Shown here one piece after another: positions 48,832-58,055 of a stretch of 64,000 nucleotides of DNA. Position 1 is the first letter of the stretch, and each line of letters opens with the position of its first letter. The notes under the pieces were generated by a model, which saw only the letters and a list, made by a program, of their open reading frames with translations, was not told the DNA's origin and searched no databases. Both the position numbers and the translations under genes were made by a program. Origin of the DNA: an uncultured Bacteroidales bacterium (GTDB lineage: Bacteria > Bacteroidota > Bacteroidia > Bacteroidales > UBA4417); assembly GCA_903879715.1 (NCBI GenBank), contig CAIRMR010000204.1:30760-94759 (forward strand), in the 5' to 3' direction.

Positions 48832-49602
48832 ATGGCAGCTTTACGCGAATTGATGTTCAAAGGTTGGTACTGGTATGTAAGTAATATCGACAAAAAGGCG
48901 GAAGTGCTCTTTATGAACTACGGCTATACGCATCACAATATGCCGGTTACCCTGGAACCACACGATGAACCCAACAGGTATTCGGCTCAATTGTATCACC
49001 TGCTTGGTGCAGCTGCCGATTTAAAAAATAAGGACATAGCCGAAATAGGTTGCGGTCGTGGTGGCGGGTTATCGTACATTGTACGAACCTTCTCCCCGTC
49101 AACAGCCATAGGTGTTGACCTCGAAAACCGTGCTGCAAAATTCTGTAGCAAACATTACAAACTAAAAGGATTATCATTTCAGCAGGGCGATGCCCAGAAT
49201 TTATCTTTTTTAAAAGACAACTCATTTGATGCAATCCTGAATGTTGAATCGTCGCACCGGTACCCTGATATGGGGCTTTTCCTGAAAGAAGTTCACCGTT
49301 TGCTGCGCCCGGGAGGACATTTTTTATTTACCGATTTTCGCTGGGATTGGGAAAAACCGGAACTGAAACAGCAGCTTGCCGATTCAGGATTGAATATCAT
49401 TAAGGAAGAGATGATAACCAATCATGTTGTGGACGCACTCGATGCTGACGATTCGCGCAAACGCACACTGATCAAAAAGCTTGTTCCCGGATTCGTTCAC
49501 AAAGCAGCTCTTAATTTCGCCGGCACCATCGGAAGTAATACGTATAATCATTTTGCATCCCGCAAATACGAATATTATAATTATGTTATGCAGAAAGCAT
49601 GA
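48832..49602 (+). CDS. Class I SAM-dependent methyltransferase
   Basis: DIAEIGCGRGGGLSYIVRTF...GVDLENRAAKFC; EVHRLLRPGGHFLFTDFR. Confidence 0.88.
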   Translation: MAALRELMFKGWYWYVSNIDKKAEVLFMNYGYTHHNMPVTLEPHDEPNRYSAQLYHLLGAAADLKNKDIAEIGCGRGGGLSYIVRTFSPSTAIGVDLENRAAKFCSKHYKLKGLSFQQGDAQNLSFLKDNSFDAILNVESSHRYPDMGLFLKEVHRLLRPGGHFLFTDFRWDWEKPELKQQLADSGLNIIKEEMITNHVVDALDADDSRKRTLIKKLVPGFVHKAALNFAGTIGSNTYNHFASRKYEYYNYVMQKA

Positions 49603-49674
49603 TTTGTTAAACAGATCATGCTTCTCATGTATCCTTTGGATGCCAGGGAATATCTACTTCAAAAAAAGCAACAA

Positions 49675-49696
49675 CCCCTTCATAAAAATGAAAGGG
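49675..49696 (-). terminator. Terminator downstream of 49749..50618 lipoprotein gene
   Basis: Minus: CCCTTTCAT-TTTT-ATGAAGGGG-TTGTTGC-TTTTTTT. Confidence 0.6.
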
Positions 49697-49748
49697 CTGT
49701 GCTGACTATCAATCATGCGTACTGAGTAAATACAAGCTACGGGGAAAT

Positions 49749-50618
49749 CTATTTCTTAACTATTCCATTCAGCTTCACTTTAAATTTAACAGAAGTGGCT
49801 GAACTCAATGCACTTGAAGCCTGTCCATCAGGAGATTGTGGTTTTGCCCCCATTCCTCCGCCAGGTGAACCGCCTGTACCACCACCACCTTTCCCGCCAC
49901 CACCACCTTGATGCTTTCCGCCTCCGCCAGGTGCTCCTCCTTGCATACCACCTTTTCCCGAACCATTTCCCTGCCCAGCCAAAGCATCTATTTTGATTTT
50001 TAATCCAACAACAGGGTTATCCTTACTAATGTTAAAGTCTTTGTTGTAGAATGAATTTAAGGGTATTGCCACTTCATAGGTCATGAAATTTTGTTCATTC
50101 CAGTCAATAGCAGCCATTATGCCTTTGGCATCACTGGTTAAAAAGGTTCCGTTGTATGCAGGCAGAAAACCACTTAATGTTAGTTGCGGTTTTTGAAGCT
50201 GATATTCTTCAGCCAGGTTGATTCTGCCTGGATTTCCCCCTTTTGTAATCTCCTGGTTTTTACCATTGTTTATCGGTTTCTGGCCATATTTACCGGGTAG
50301 AGGAAAATTAACACAAACAGCCTCTTTGTTTTTTCCGGAAGGATCAAGCCAGATTTCCATTCCCGAACTTAATATCTTCATTTGAATAGGTTGCTCCGTG
50401 GCGCGTATACAGATATAAAGATTCGTTTCGTCGTTGGTAACAGTATACTGCAAACCGCTTTCCGAATCGCTGTATCGCAAGGGCAATGACCATTCAGTTG
50501 GATCGCCGTCGGCCAAAACGGACTTTGTTTGCCATGATGCCTGGTACATTTTGGAAGAACAGGATACAGACACCAGGAGGAATACGATGCTGCCGATTTG
50601 TCTTGTTAGCTTTTTCAT
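49749..50618 (-). CDS. Lipoprotein with CBM9/DOMON-like domain and Gly-rich segment
   Basis: Lipobox SVSCSS; YTVTNDETNLYICIRATEQPIQ..GMEIWLDPSGK; GQGNGSGKGGMQGGAPGGGGKHQGGGGGKGGGG near the C-terminus; start MKKLTRQIG preferred. Confidence 0.7.
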   Translation of the reverse strand: MKKLTRQIGSIVFLLVSVSCSSKMYQASWQTKSVLADGDPTEWSLPLRYSDSESGLQYTVTNDETNLYICIRATEQPIQMKILSSGMEIWLDPSGKNKEAVCVNFPLPGKYGQKPINNGKNQEITKGGNPGRINLAEEYQLQKPQLTLSGFLPAYNGTFLTSDAKGIMAAIDWNEQNFMTYEVAIPLNSFYNKDFNISKDNPVVGLKIKIDALAGQGNGSGKGGMQGGAPGGGGKHQGGGGGKGGGGTGGSPGGGMGAKPQSPDGQASSALSSATSVKFKVKLNGIVKK

Positions 50619-50796
50619 TTTATTTTTATTGTTAATAAATTTCATATGATCGTTCAGATTGTATTTCTAAAAAAGAAAGGAGTGAGAAGTTCCCAATCAA
50701 ACCAGCATACCCCGGGCGGAGTCTCTACTCTCCGTACTCCTCACTTCCTTTTCTTCGCGCAACAAAGCAACAAAACCAAACTTAATTTTTTCTGTT

Positions 50797-50816
50797 CCCC
50801 GACCTGAAGGTCGGGG
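50797..50816. repeat. Short perfect palindrome (REP-like) CCCCGACC-TGAA-GGTCGGGG
   Basis: 8-bp perfect stem, tetraloop, no T-run on either side. Confidence 0.55.
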
Positions 50817-50822
50817 CAATGA

Positions 50823-51632
50823 TTAATTTGCAATTACTTCAAGGTACGTTGTATCACTCGCCATTCCGGTAAAAACGCCAAAACCATTTTTTATCAATGA
50901 AACCGGGCTGGTAATATTATTTGAATTCACTTCTGTTTGTGAGTATAGATCTGCAAATTCATCATTCACCTTGAAAAGTATTATCCGATAGTGCCCAAAG
51001 AAATTCAGGTTGCGGGTACCAAGGCGGGCTTCCGATGTATTGGTTGGCGAAATGCTTGTAGTATCTGACAGTTCGAGGTATACTGAGCGGTAATTTATAA
51101 AGTCCCTTGTAGTTTCCATATACTGGATCAGGCCATAATAATAACTCTCATCAGCGTTATACCAGCTTAGCATAAGATCTGCCGGTGGGGCCGATGGGAT
51201 ACTGCTACTAGTGATGGTAATGCGATCCATATAAATGATATTGGACGAAATGCTGAAATCCAGAGGTTTATCCGGAATGATCGTTGTGGAGGAAACAGTA
51301 TCCGAAGCATACACGAATTTCAAAACATACGATTCTCCGGGCTGTATTCGTTTTTCGCCAAGCGCCAATGTATAAATCCCGAAACTTGTTTCAGAGAGGT
51401 CAGCACCATTAATCTGGGGATGCAATCCGCTGATAAATTCAGTAGCGACGATTGTATCATCCGAGAATGGAAGTATTTTAGTGACTTTAATCGTAATAAT
51501 GCTGTCGCCGGCATACAGGTAGGATTCCACGATGGGCAAATCATCAGGTGTGATGGGCGTATTGAGCTCTTTACTGCACGAGGCAAATAAGCCTATCATC
51601 AACATCATTGCGGGTATAACTGTTTTTTTCAT
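50823..51632 (-). CDS. DUF4249-like lipoprotein
   Basis: Lipobox LFASCSKELNTPI; adjacent to TonB receptor, as is common for DUF4249. Confidence 0.7.
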   Translation of the reverse strand: MKKTVIPAMMLMIGLFASCSKELNTPITPDDLPIVESYLYAGDSIITIKVTKILPFSDDTIVATEFISGLHPQINGADLSETSFGIYTLALGEKRIQPGESYVLKFVYASDTVSSTTIIPDKPLDFSISSNIIYMDRITITSSSIPSAPPADLMLSWYNADESYYYGLIQYMETTRDFINYRSVYLELSDTTSISPTNTSEARLGTRNLNFFGHYRIILFKVNDEFADLYSQTEVNSNNITSPVSLIKNGFGVFTGMASDTTYLEVIAN

Positions 51633-51633
51633 T

Positions 51634-54366
51634 TTACCTGATTTGAACTGAGAGTGAAATGTTAGGTGTGATACCTAATAGATTTACGTTAGTTTCGGTA
51701 AGACCTGTTTCGTCGACCGAAAACTCTTTATACCATACATTTGTATGGTTATACACGTTGAACAAAGAAAATCCTATTGACCCTTTGCCCGTTTCACCCA
51801 TATTTATATCGTATTTTATAGCCATGTCGAGACGCTGGTAATCAGGAAGCCGGGCTGCATTTTTGCTGCCCGGAATAATTATGGATTGGGTTGTGCCATC
51901 AGGCATGGTAAGCACATATCCCCCGATTGGTTGTGTATATGGCAAGCCGGTTGAATATACCCATGTCCCTGATAAAGTCCATTTTTTAATTTTATAAATG
52001 GCTACAACTTTCAACTCATTTGTAACGTCCTGCGACGCGCTGAAGTATTTATCCCCGTATACCGGGAATTTATATCTGGTTTCGGATAGCGTGTAGGCTA
52101 TCCAGCCGCTGAATTTACCAAACTTCTTCTGAGCCATCAGGTCAATTCCACGTGTGTAGCCATTTCCTTCGTAGAAAAGAGATGAATAATCAACACTTTG
52201 ACCAAACGTATGTGAAAACCGCAGCGTATATTCTGTTAGTCCTGTAAGTTGTTTATAATACGCTTCAGCATCAAACAGGTAATCCTTAGTTTCATAACTT
52301 GCACCGGCAATGTAATGGATAGATCGGCTCACAGGAATATTTTCACCGTTTGAAAGAACCCATATCTCCCGGCTTCCCGATTGAATATCTTCCCTGATAA
52401 TGCGGTTGGCAAACTGGTAATAAACGCCTGTTGAAGCCTTTAACTTGAATTTTTTCGTCAGTTCGTACGACCACTGAAACCTTGGCTCAATATAGGGTTT
52501 CCGCGTGTTGCTGTAATACGATAAACGCAGTCCGGGCATTATAGTCATTTTCTTGTTCAGGGGGCTGAGCCGGTCCTGCACATACATGGCTATAAGATCC
52601 CCTTTGTCGATCATATCAAGAATGGAAAGGGTGTCGTTTTGAATATAATTGTACTTAATGTCGTAATGGTTGTATTGGGCGCCGAATTCAATCTGGTTCA
52701 GCGAATTCCATTTCCACTCGTTATCCGTTTTGAAGGAAAAATCCTTAAGTATATTGGTTTCCATGGAACCACTGTTGAAACTGCTGCTTGTACCATCGGT
52801 AAGGATAATAGTACGGGCATCACTGCGGTCTTTCGAATTGGAATAGTCAGATATGGATAACAGGTTATTGGAGTATAATTTTTCGCTCCATTTCCGCGAC
52901 CATTTCGCGCTGCTACCCCAGTTTCCCCATTTGGTAAGGTCAGTAATGCCACCGCTCATGCTCATACCGCCACGACTGTTGCCCATGCTGCGGGAATTGT
53001 CGAAATAGTCCTGGCCGCTGAAGAAAGAAACAGAAACAATATCTCTGATGCTGAAATTGTACGTAATTTTAGCATTGAGATCATAAAAATAGGAAGTAGG
53101 TTGCTGCTCTTGAACATTCCGGCCCATGCCACCGGGACCGCCGCCTAAAGGAACAGGATTAGTAGTTGTGTTGTCCTGGCTGAATGAGTCGAAGAACTTC
53201 TGATACAGAAAAGTTTTAAAAGAGCGTCTACCTGCAATAAAAACCGATCCTTTGCCCTTAATAGGGATTTCGGCGTAAGCATTAAACGCAATAAGGCCAA
53301 CATCTACACCAGCATTAAACTTCTGATCATTGCCGGTCTTGCCGATGATCTCCATCACACTCGACAGGCGTCCACCGAATTTGGATTCAAAACCTCCTTT
53401 ATACAGTTGTACTTCCTTTATTGCATTGGGATTGAACGCGCTGAACATGCCAAAAAGATGTTCCTGGTGATAAACGGTAAAGCCATCGTAAAGGATCAGG
53501 TTCTGATCGGGAGTGCCACCCCGCACATACAATCCTGCTGATGAGCCACTGCTTCCACCTATACCAGGCATAAGCTGGAATGTTCTGAAAATATCTTTTT
53601 CACCAAGGCTGGGAAGTTCAGCGATTTTGGCAGGAGCCATTTTAATTATGTTATTGCCTTCCGAGGCCTTTAACAGGTCTTCCCTGTGCCCGTTAATTTG
53701 TACTGCATCCAGCTGCGTGGCAATCGGATCCATCAGGATACTGATATTATTGACATTGGCGTGCGGGCTAAGGTAAAATGTCTGTTTATAATAGCCCAGA
53801 TAAGTTGCCATAATGGTACAAGTATCTGATGGGATCTTAGGTAAAGTAAAATACCCGTCAACATTGGATTGGCAGCCCTGGGTGGTGCCTCTTACAGAAA
53901 CGGAAGCAAAAGGCAAGGGCTCACCACTTAACTTATCTTTAATAATTCCGGTAGCCGTGAAACGGAATTTTGTTGGCTTACCTTCATATTTCAATGTTGT
54001 TGACGACAGTTTACTGGCATTCAGGATTGATCGCAGCGTAACATGAAATACACTGTTGGAATCTATAGTATATCCGAGAATAGTGTTATCGCGGAAAACA
54101 ATCTCAATGGCACGGCTTGCCGGGGTTTCGGTAAAAAGGTAATCGAATTTCTGATCTTTTGCCTCTTCAGGATTATATTCAATGGCGATTTTGTATTTGT
54201 TTTTGAAATCATCCAACACTTTTACCAATGGCTTTCCCCAGTAATATTCGTTAATTTTAATTTCATCCGAAACCTGGGCATTTGTAACCGCCGAAACTGC
54301 AAGTAAAAGCGATAATGTTAGTACACAAGTATTCGTTCGAAGGTTTGACTTAAATAACCATGACAT
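51634..54366 (-). CDS. TonB-dependent receptor with STN-like and carboxypeptidase-regulatory-like N-terminal domains
   Basis: IKINEYYWGKPLVKVLDDFKNKYKIAIEYNPE (STN-like); FRFTATGIIKDKLSGEPLPFASVSVRGTTQGCQSNVDGYFTL; plug GGTPDQNLILYDGFTVYHQEHLFGMFSAFNPNAI; start MSWLFKSNL preferred. Confidence 0.92.
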   Translation of the reverse strand: MSWLFKSNLRTNTCVLTLSLLLAVSAVTNAQVSDEIKINEYYWGKPLVKVLDDFKNKYKIAIEYNPEEAKDQKFDYLFTETPASRAIEIVFRDNTILGYTIDSNSVFHVTLRSILNASKLSSTTLKYEGKPTKFRFTATGIIKDKLSGEPLPFASVSVRGTTQGCQSNVDGYFTLPKIPSDTCTIMATYLGYYKQTFYLSPHANVNNISILMDPIATQLDAVQINGHREDLLKASEGNNIIKMAPAKIAELPSLGEKDIFRTFQLMPGIGGSSGSSAGLYVRGGTPDQNLILYDGFTVYHQEHLFGMFSAFNPNAIKEVQLYKGGFESKFGGRLSSVMEIIGKTGNDQKFNAGVDVGLIAFNAYAEIPIKGKGSVFIAGRRSFKTFLYQKFFDSFSQDNTTTNPVPLGGGPGGMGRNVQEQQPTSYFYDLNAKITYNFSIRDIVSVSFFSGQDYFDNSRSMGNSRGGMSMSGGITDLTKWGNWGSSAKWSRKWSEKLYSNNLLSISDYSNSKDRSDARTIILTDGTSSSFNSGSMETNILKDFSFKTDNEWKWNSLNQIEFGAQYNHYDIKYNYIQNDTLSILDMIDKGDLIAMYVQDRLSPLNKKMTIMPGLRLSYYSNTRKPYIEPRFQWSYELTKKFKLKASTGVYYQFANRIIREDIQSGSREIWVLSNGENIPVSRSIHYIAGASYETKDYLFDAEAYYKQLTGLTEYTLRFSHTFGQSVDYSSLFYEGNGYTRGIDLMAQKKFGKFSGWIAYTLSETRYKFPVYGDKYFSASQDVTNELKVVAIYKIKKWTLSGTWVYSTGLPYTQPIGGYVLTMPDGTTQSIIIPGSKNAARLPDYQRLDMAIKYDINMGETGKGSIGFSLFNVYNHTNVWYKEFSVDETGLTETNVNLLGITPNISLSVQIR

Positions 54367-54367
54367 A

Positions 54368-55423
54368 TTAACAGGTTTTGACAGTAAGTTTTGTGCAGAA
54401 TATTTCATGGAGAATTTCCTGCTTTAATATGTATTTCTTAGCGTATTGCATATCCAGCCTTTTCCGCAGGTTATCAAGCCCTATGCCTGAACCACTTTGA
54501 TCCGCGTTGCTTTTGGGATAATATGTGTTCTCAACAGAAAGAATGACCGTTCCACTGTCCAGAAGCATTTCAACGTGAACAAACGATGGTTTGCTGGAAG
54601 AAATTCCGTGTTTGAAAGCATTTTCAATTAAAGGGATAAACAAGAGAGGGGCAATTTGCCAAGCCGGCAATTCATCAGGGAATGATGTATTTACTTTCAC
54701 ATCATCTCTCATCCGCAACTTCATCACATTGATGTATTGTTGCAGAAACTCTATTTCCTTTGCCAGGGAAACTTTAGGCGAAGTAGTTTCATACAAAAGA
54801 TACCTCATCATTTTTCCCAGGCTGTGAACACCTTGTTTCGCCTTTTCCTGCGATGTATCGACAAGGGAATAAATACTGTTAAGTGAATTAAAAAAGAAAT
54901 GGGGTTGCAGCTGATATTTAAGGTGCGTCAATTCGGATTCAAGACGCTGGTTATCGATTTCCTTCATCACGGTTTCGGTCTTTAACCATCTTTGCGTTGT
55001 TTTAATAGCCAGGCTGGTAATTACAGGGATAAAAAAAGATGCTGCCGAACGCAGGAAAAAGGGAGATTTTGAAGGCTCAAAATGCTTACCCTGCGGCGGA
55101 AACATAGGGAAAGTGGGTTCCGGCCTGGGCATCAGGTCCATCACCATATTATTGAGTAAGGCGAAAATGGCAATCAGCAAAATATTGATGCCAATAAAAG
55201 CCATCGTCTTCCGGTTAAACAAAAAATGGTTCAGAAGAAACAGATAGTTGGCATAAAACAAAATGGCCGACCAAAGCAATGGCAACCACGAAGTGCGTAC
55301 CAGGAAATCATTATTAACAAACTCATTACCTGAATACAGGAACGGGAAAGAGAACAAAAACGTCCAGGACAGCATATGTAAGGCTATACCGAGAGCTTTC
55401 TTTTTCCATGAATCGAGAGTCAT
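54368..55423 (-). CDS. LytS-type sensor histidine kinase
   Basis: LKYQLQPHFFFNSLNSIYSLV; APLLFIPLIENAFKHG; GSGIGLDNLRKRL. Confidence 0.92.
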   Translation of the reverse strand: MTLDSWKKKALGIALHMLSWTFLFSFPFLYSGNEFVNNDFLVRTSWLPLLWSAILFYANYLFLLNHFLFNRKTMAFIGINILLIAIFALLNNMVMDLMPRPEPTFPMFPPQGKHFEPSKSPFFLRSAASFFIPVITSLAIKTTQRWLKTETVMKEIDNQRLESELTHLKYQLQPHFFFNSLNSIYSLVDTSQEKAKQGVHSLGKMMRYLLYETTSPKVSLAKEIEFLQQYINVMKLRMRDDVKVNTSFPDELPAWQIAPLLFIPLIENAFKHGISSSKPSFVHVEMLLDSGTVILSVENTYYPKSNADQSGSGIGLDNLRKRLDMQYAKKYILKQEILHEIFCTKLTVKTC

Positions 55424-55638
55424 AATAGCAGCAGGTTTTTATACGTAATCTGGTAAAAGAGCAAAATGCCTGATAGCCCTATTGAACCGGGTGCAAAATT
55501 GCAGCAAACGGTTACACTGCCAAAATGAAATATACGGTTGGCCGCTTTTTTCGTTTAAATCGGTTGATTTTACCCATCAAAGCAAAACAAGACCTGATAG
55601 GTTTTAATTCCTTTAAGGTCCTGCCTGAAAAACAAAAA

Positions 55639-55654
55639 CAGGCCATGAAGCCTG
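55639..55654 (-). terminator. Terminator downstream of the S9 peptidase gene
   Basis: Minus: CAGGC-TTCATG-GCCTG-TTTTTGTTTTT. Confidence 0.65.
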
Positions 55655-55719
55655 CTTTTAATCTTGTTTGAATTGCATCTGGAACTAATTATCTGTTGTT
55701 CCGGATAGTATCGAAATAT

Positions 55720-57924
55720 TTAACGACCTCCTGCCGGGCAATTCTCATGTAAAAATTTCGAACTGATGGTTTTCAGGTGTTCTCGTGTTCCTTCGCCCTC
55801 GTATATTCCGTGCGAACGCATTGGGTAGGCCATCATCTGGAAGGGTTTGTTATACCGGATCAGTTCGTTAATCAGCTTTTCAGCATTGGCATAATGAACA
55901 TTGTCGTCGCCGGTACCATGGATATAAAGCAGGTTTCCTTTCAGGTTTTTAGCGTAGGTATAAGGCGAACCTGCAATGAAATCAGCGCGGGTTTCCTGTG
56001 GGATTCCCATATACCGTTCCTGGTAGGTGTTATCGTAGGCTAACTGGTTGGCAACCGCAGCTACAGCGATACCGGTTTTGAAAATTTCGGGATACTGAAA
56101 CATAAGATTAAGGGTCGATGAACCTCCGCCGCTCCAACCGGTAACCGCCACGCGGCTGGTATCGCAGAACGACCATTTGAGCACTTCCTTTGCGCCCATG
56201 GCCAGGTCGCGGATATTTATGATTCCAATCTTGCGGTAAATAGATTTCCGCCATTCGCGGCCCCGAGGTGACGGAGTTCCCCGGTTATCAACGGAAACAA
56301 AAAGATATCCCTGATCGGGAATATTATCGCCAAACTGGGAGTTCCGGCCTACTCCATACTGATCCATAACCGTTGAAGACCATGGTTCGCCATAAACATA
56401 AAAGAAAACAGGGTATTTTTTCGTTGGATCAAAATCTTTAGGTTTTGAAATCCAGCCATCGAGCGCGATATTGTCTTCGGTTGTCACTTTAAAGAATTCA
56501 ATCTGTTTGCCATACGGATCTTCTTTAAGGTTCTTTGCAATGGATTTACTGTCATCCAGGGGTTTCATCTCCTTCAGACCTATCCATTCCGATGATGGCA
56601 TATACAAATGGCTCGAAAAACTATGCCTGGCCCACTTTCCATTCGGAGACATAACGTAATTGTGTGTTCCGGGTAAATCAACAGAAGTAAGACGTTCAGG
56701 AGTTCCACTGCCATTAAGACTGGTGCGGTACAGATAACGCTGGGTATAATTATCAGGAGAAGCAGAGAAATATAAAATGTTGTTTGTTTCATCAATCAAA
56801 TTCAACCTGATCACATCAAAATCTCCTTTTGTGATAAGAGTTTCTTTGCCATCCATTCCGATGCGGTACAGATGCCGCCATCCATCTTTTTCGCTGGCCC
56901 AGACAAAAGCCTTCTTGTTTTCGATCCAATCCCAGCCCACATTATCACCACTGTTCCAGCCGGCTTTTATATCAATCCAGGCTGCATCGCTTTCGGTCCA
57001 TAATTGTTTACAAACTGATGTTTTCGAATCCGCCAGAAGAATATTGGTTTTGTTCTGTTTACGGTTCAACTGCTGAATGATCAGTTCCTTGTTATCAACC
57101 CATTCCATCCGCACCAGGTAATTCTGAAGAGGATCGCCCTCAATTTTCATCCATTTTGTTTTAGAGGTGGCAATATCAACCACACCGATTTTAGCCGGCG
57201 AAGGATCTTCTCCCGCCTTCGGATATTCCACCGGAACCGTAAATGAATAGGTGGAATCGGTAGTGTTAAGCATCAGGTAATTCCGAACCTGTGAAGCGTC
57301 GATATTCCAGTAAGCAATGCTTTTCCCATCCGGGCTCCAGCGGAAACCATCCTTGCACATTAGTTCTTCAGCATAAACCCAGTCGAAGGTGCCATTTATG
57401 CTGCGATCGCGGGTATCGAAAGTAAGCTGTTTGATTTTCCCGGTTAAAATATTTTCAACATACAGGTTATAGACAACTTTGTTTTTCGATTTATCCTGGT
57501 AAACATAAGCAACACTGCTGGCATCAGGCGAAAACTTGGCATACATCAGTCCATCCAGGCGCAGGCTTTTACCAAGCTGTTTCAATGTTCCGGATTTTGG
57601 TTGATACAACCAGACTTCTCCGGTAGTTTTGTGATAAACGGTTAAGGTATTGATTAAAAGCAGGCATTTATCCTCCTTTGCTGACCACTGAAAAGAGTTA
57701 AGTTGCCTGGGGTGAATGCTGTCCTTCGGGAAAAGTTTTTCAGCCTCAACCAGCGTGGTTTTGGTCATGGAAGGCAATTCCACTTTCACTATTTTGCCTT
57801 TTTCCAGGGTAGTGTAACTATTTCCATCCGGTGACCAGTTCATCACCCCGCCACCCATAGGTTGCGAAAAGGCTAAACCTGAAAAAGCAATTATTGCCAG
57901 CAATAGTAAGAATCTTTTATTCAT
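55720..57924 (-). CDS. S9 family dipeptidyl peptidase IV-like
   Basis: GWSGGGSSTLNLMFQYPEIF (GxSxxG catalytic Ser); DDNVHYANAEKLINELI; MRSHGIYEGEGTREHL; start MNKRFLLLLAI preferred. Confidence 0.93.
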   Translation of the reverse strand: MNKRFLLLLAIIAFSGLAFSQPMGGGVMNWSPDGNSYTTLEKGKIVKVELPSMTKTTLVEAEKLFPKDSIHPRQLNSFQWSAKEDKCLLLINTLTVYHKTTGEVWLYQPKSGTLKQLGKSLRLDGLMYAKFSPDASSVAYVYQDKSKNKVVYNLYVENILTGKIKQLTFDTRDRSINGTFDWVYAEELMCKDGFRWSPDGKSIAYWNIDASQVRNYLMLNTTDSTYSFTVPVEYPKAGEDPSPAKIGVVDIATSKTKWMKIEGDPLQNYLVRMEWVDNKELIIQQLNRKQNKTNILLADSKTSVCKQLWTESDAAWIDIKAGWNSGDNVGWDWIENKKAFVWASEKDGWRHLYRIGMDGKETLITKGDFDVIRLNLIDETNNILYFSASPDNYTQRYLYRTSLNGSGTPERLTSVDLPGTHNYVMSPNGKWARHSFSSHLYMPSSEWIGLKEMKPLDDSKSIAKNLKEDPYGKQIEFFKVTTEDNIALDGWISKPKDFDPTKKYPVFFYVYGEPWSSTVMDQYGVGRNSQFGDNIPDQGYLFVSVDNRGTPSPRGREWRKSIYRKIGIINIRDLAMGAKEVLKWSFCDTSRVAVTGWSGGGSSTLNLMFQYPEIFKTGIAVAAVANQLAYDNTYQERYMGIPQETRADFIAGSPYTYAKNLKGNLLYIHGTGDDNVHYANAEKLINELIRYNKPFQMMAYPMRSHGIYEGEGTREHLKTISSKFLHENCPAGGR

Positions 57925-58003
57925 AATATTTTTAGATTTTAAATCGGGGCGCAAGATAGCAATTATCGGTTTTCAAAATTAAAAATACCTTTCATAATAA
58001 AAA

Positions 58004-58026
58004 TGGCCGTCAGAAAAAGACAGCCA
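58004..58026 (-). terminator. Terminator downstream of the M2/M3-like peptidase gene
   Basis: Minus: TGGCTGTC-TTTTTCT-GACGGCCA-TTTTTA. Confidence 0.65.
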
Positions 58027-58055
58027 CTTATATTTCATTAAAATCATTTAAAGTG

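Noticed and set aside
50797-50816. Perfect CCCCGACC-TGAA-GGTCGGGG palindrome as an intrinsic terminator for the DUF4249 gene
   Set aside because: No T-run follows on either strand; kept only as a REP-like repeat.
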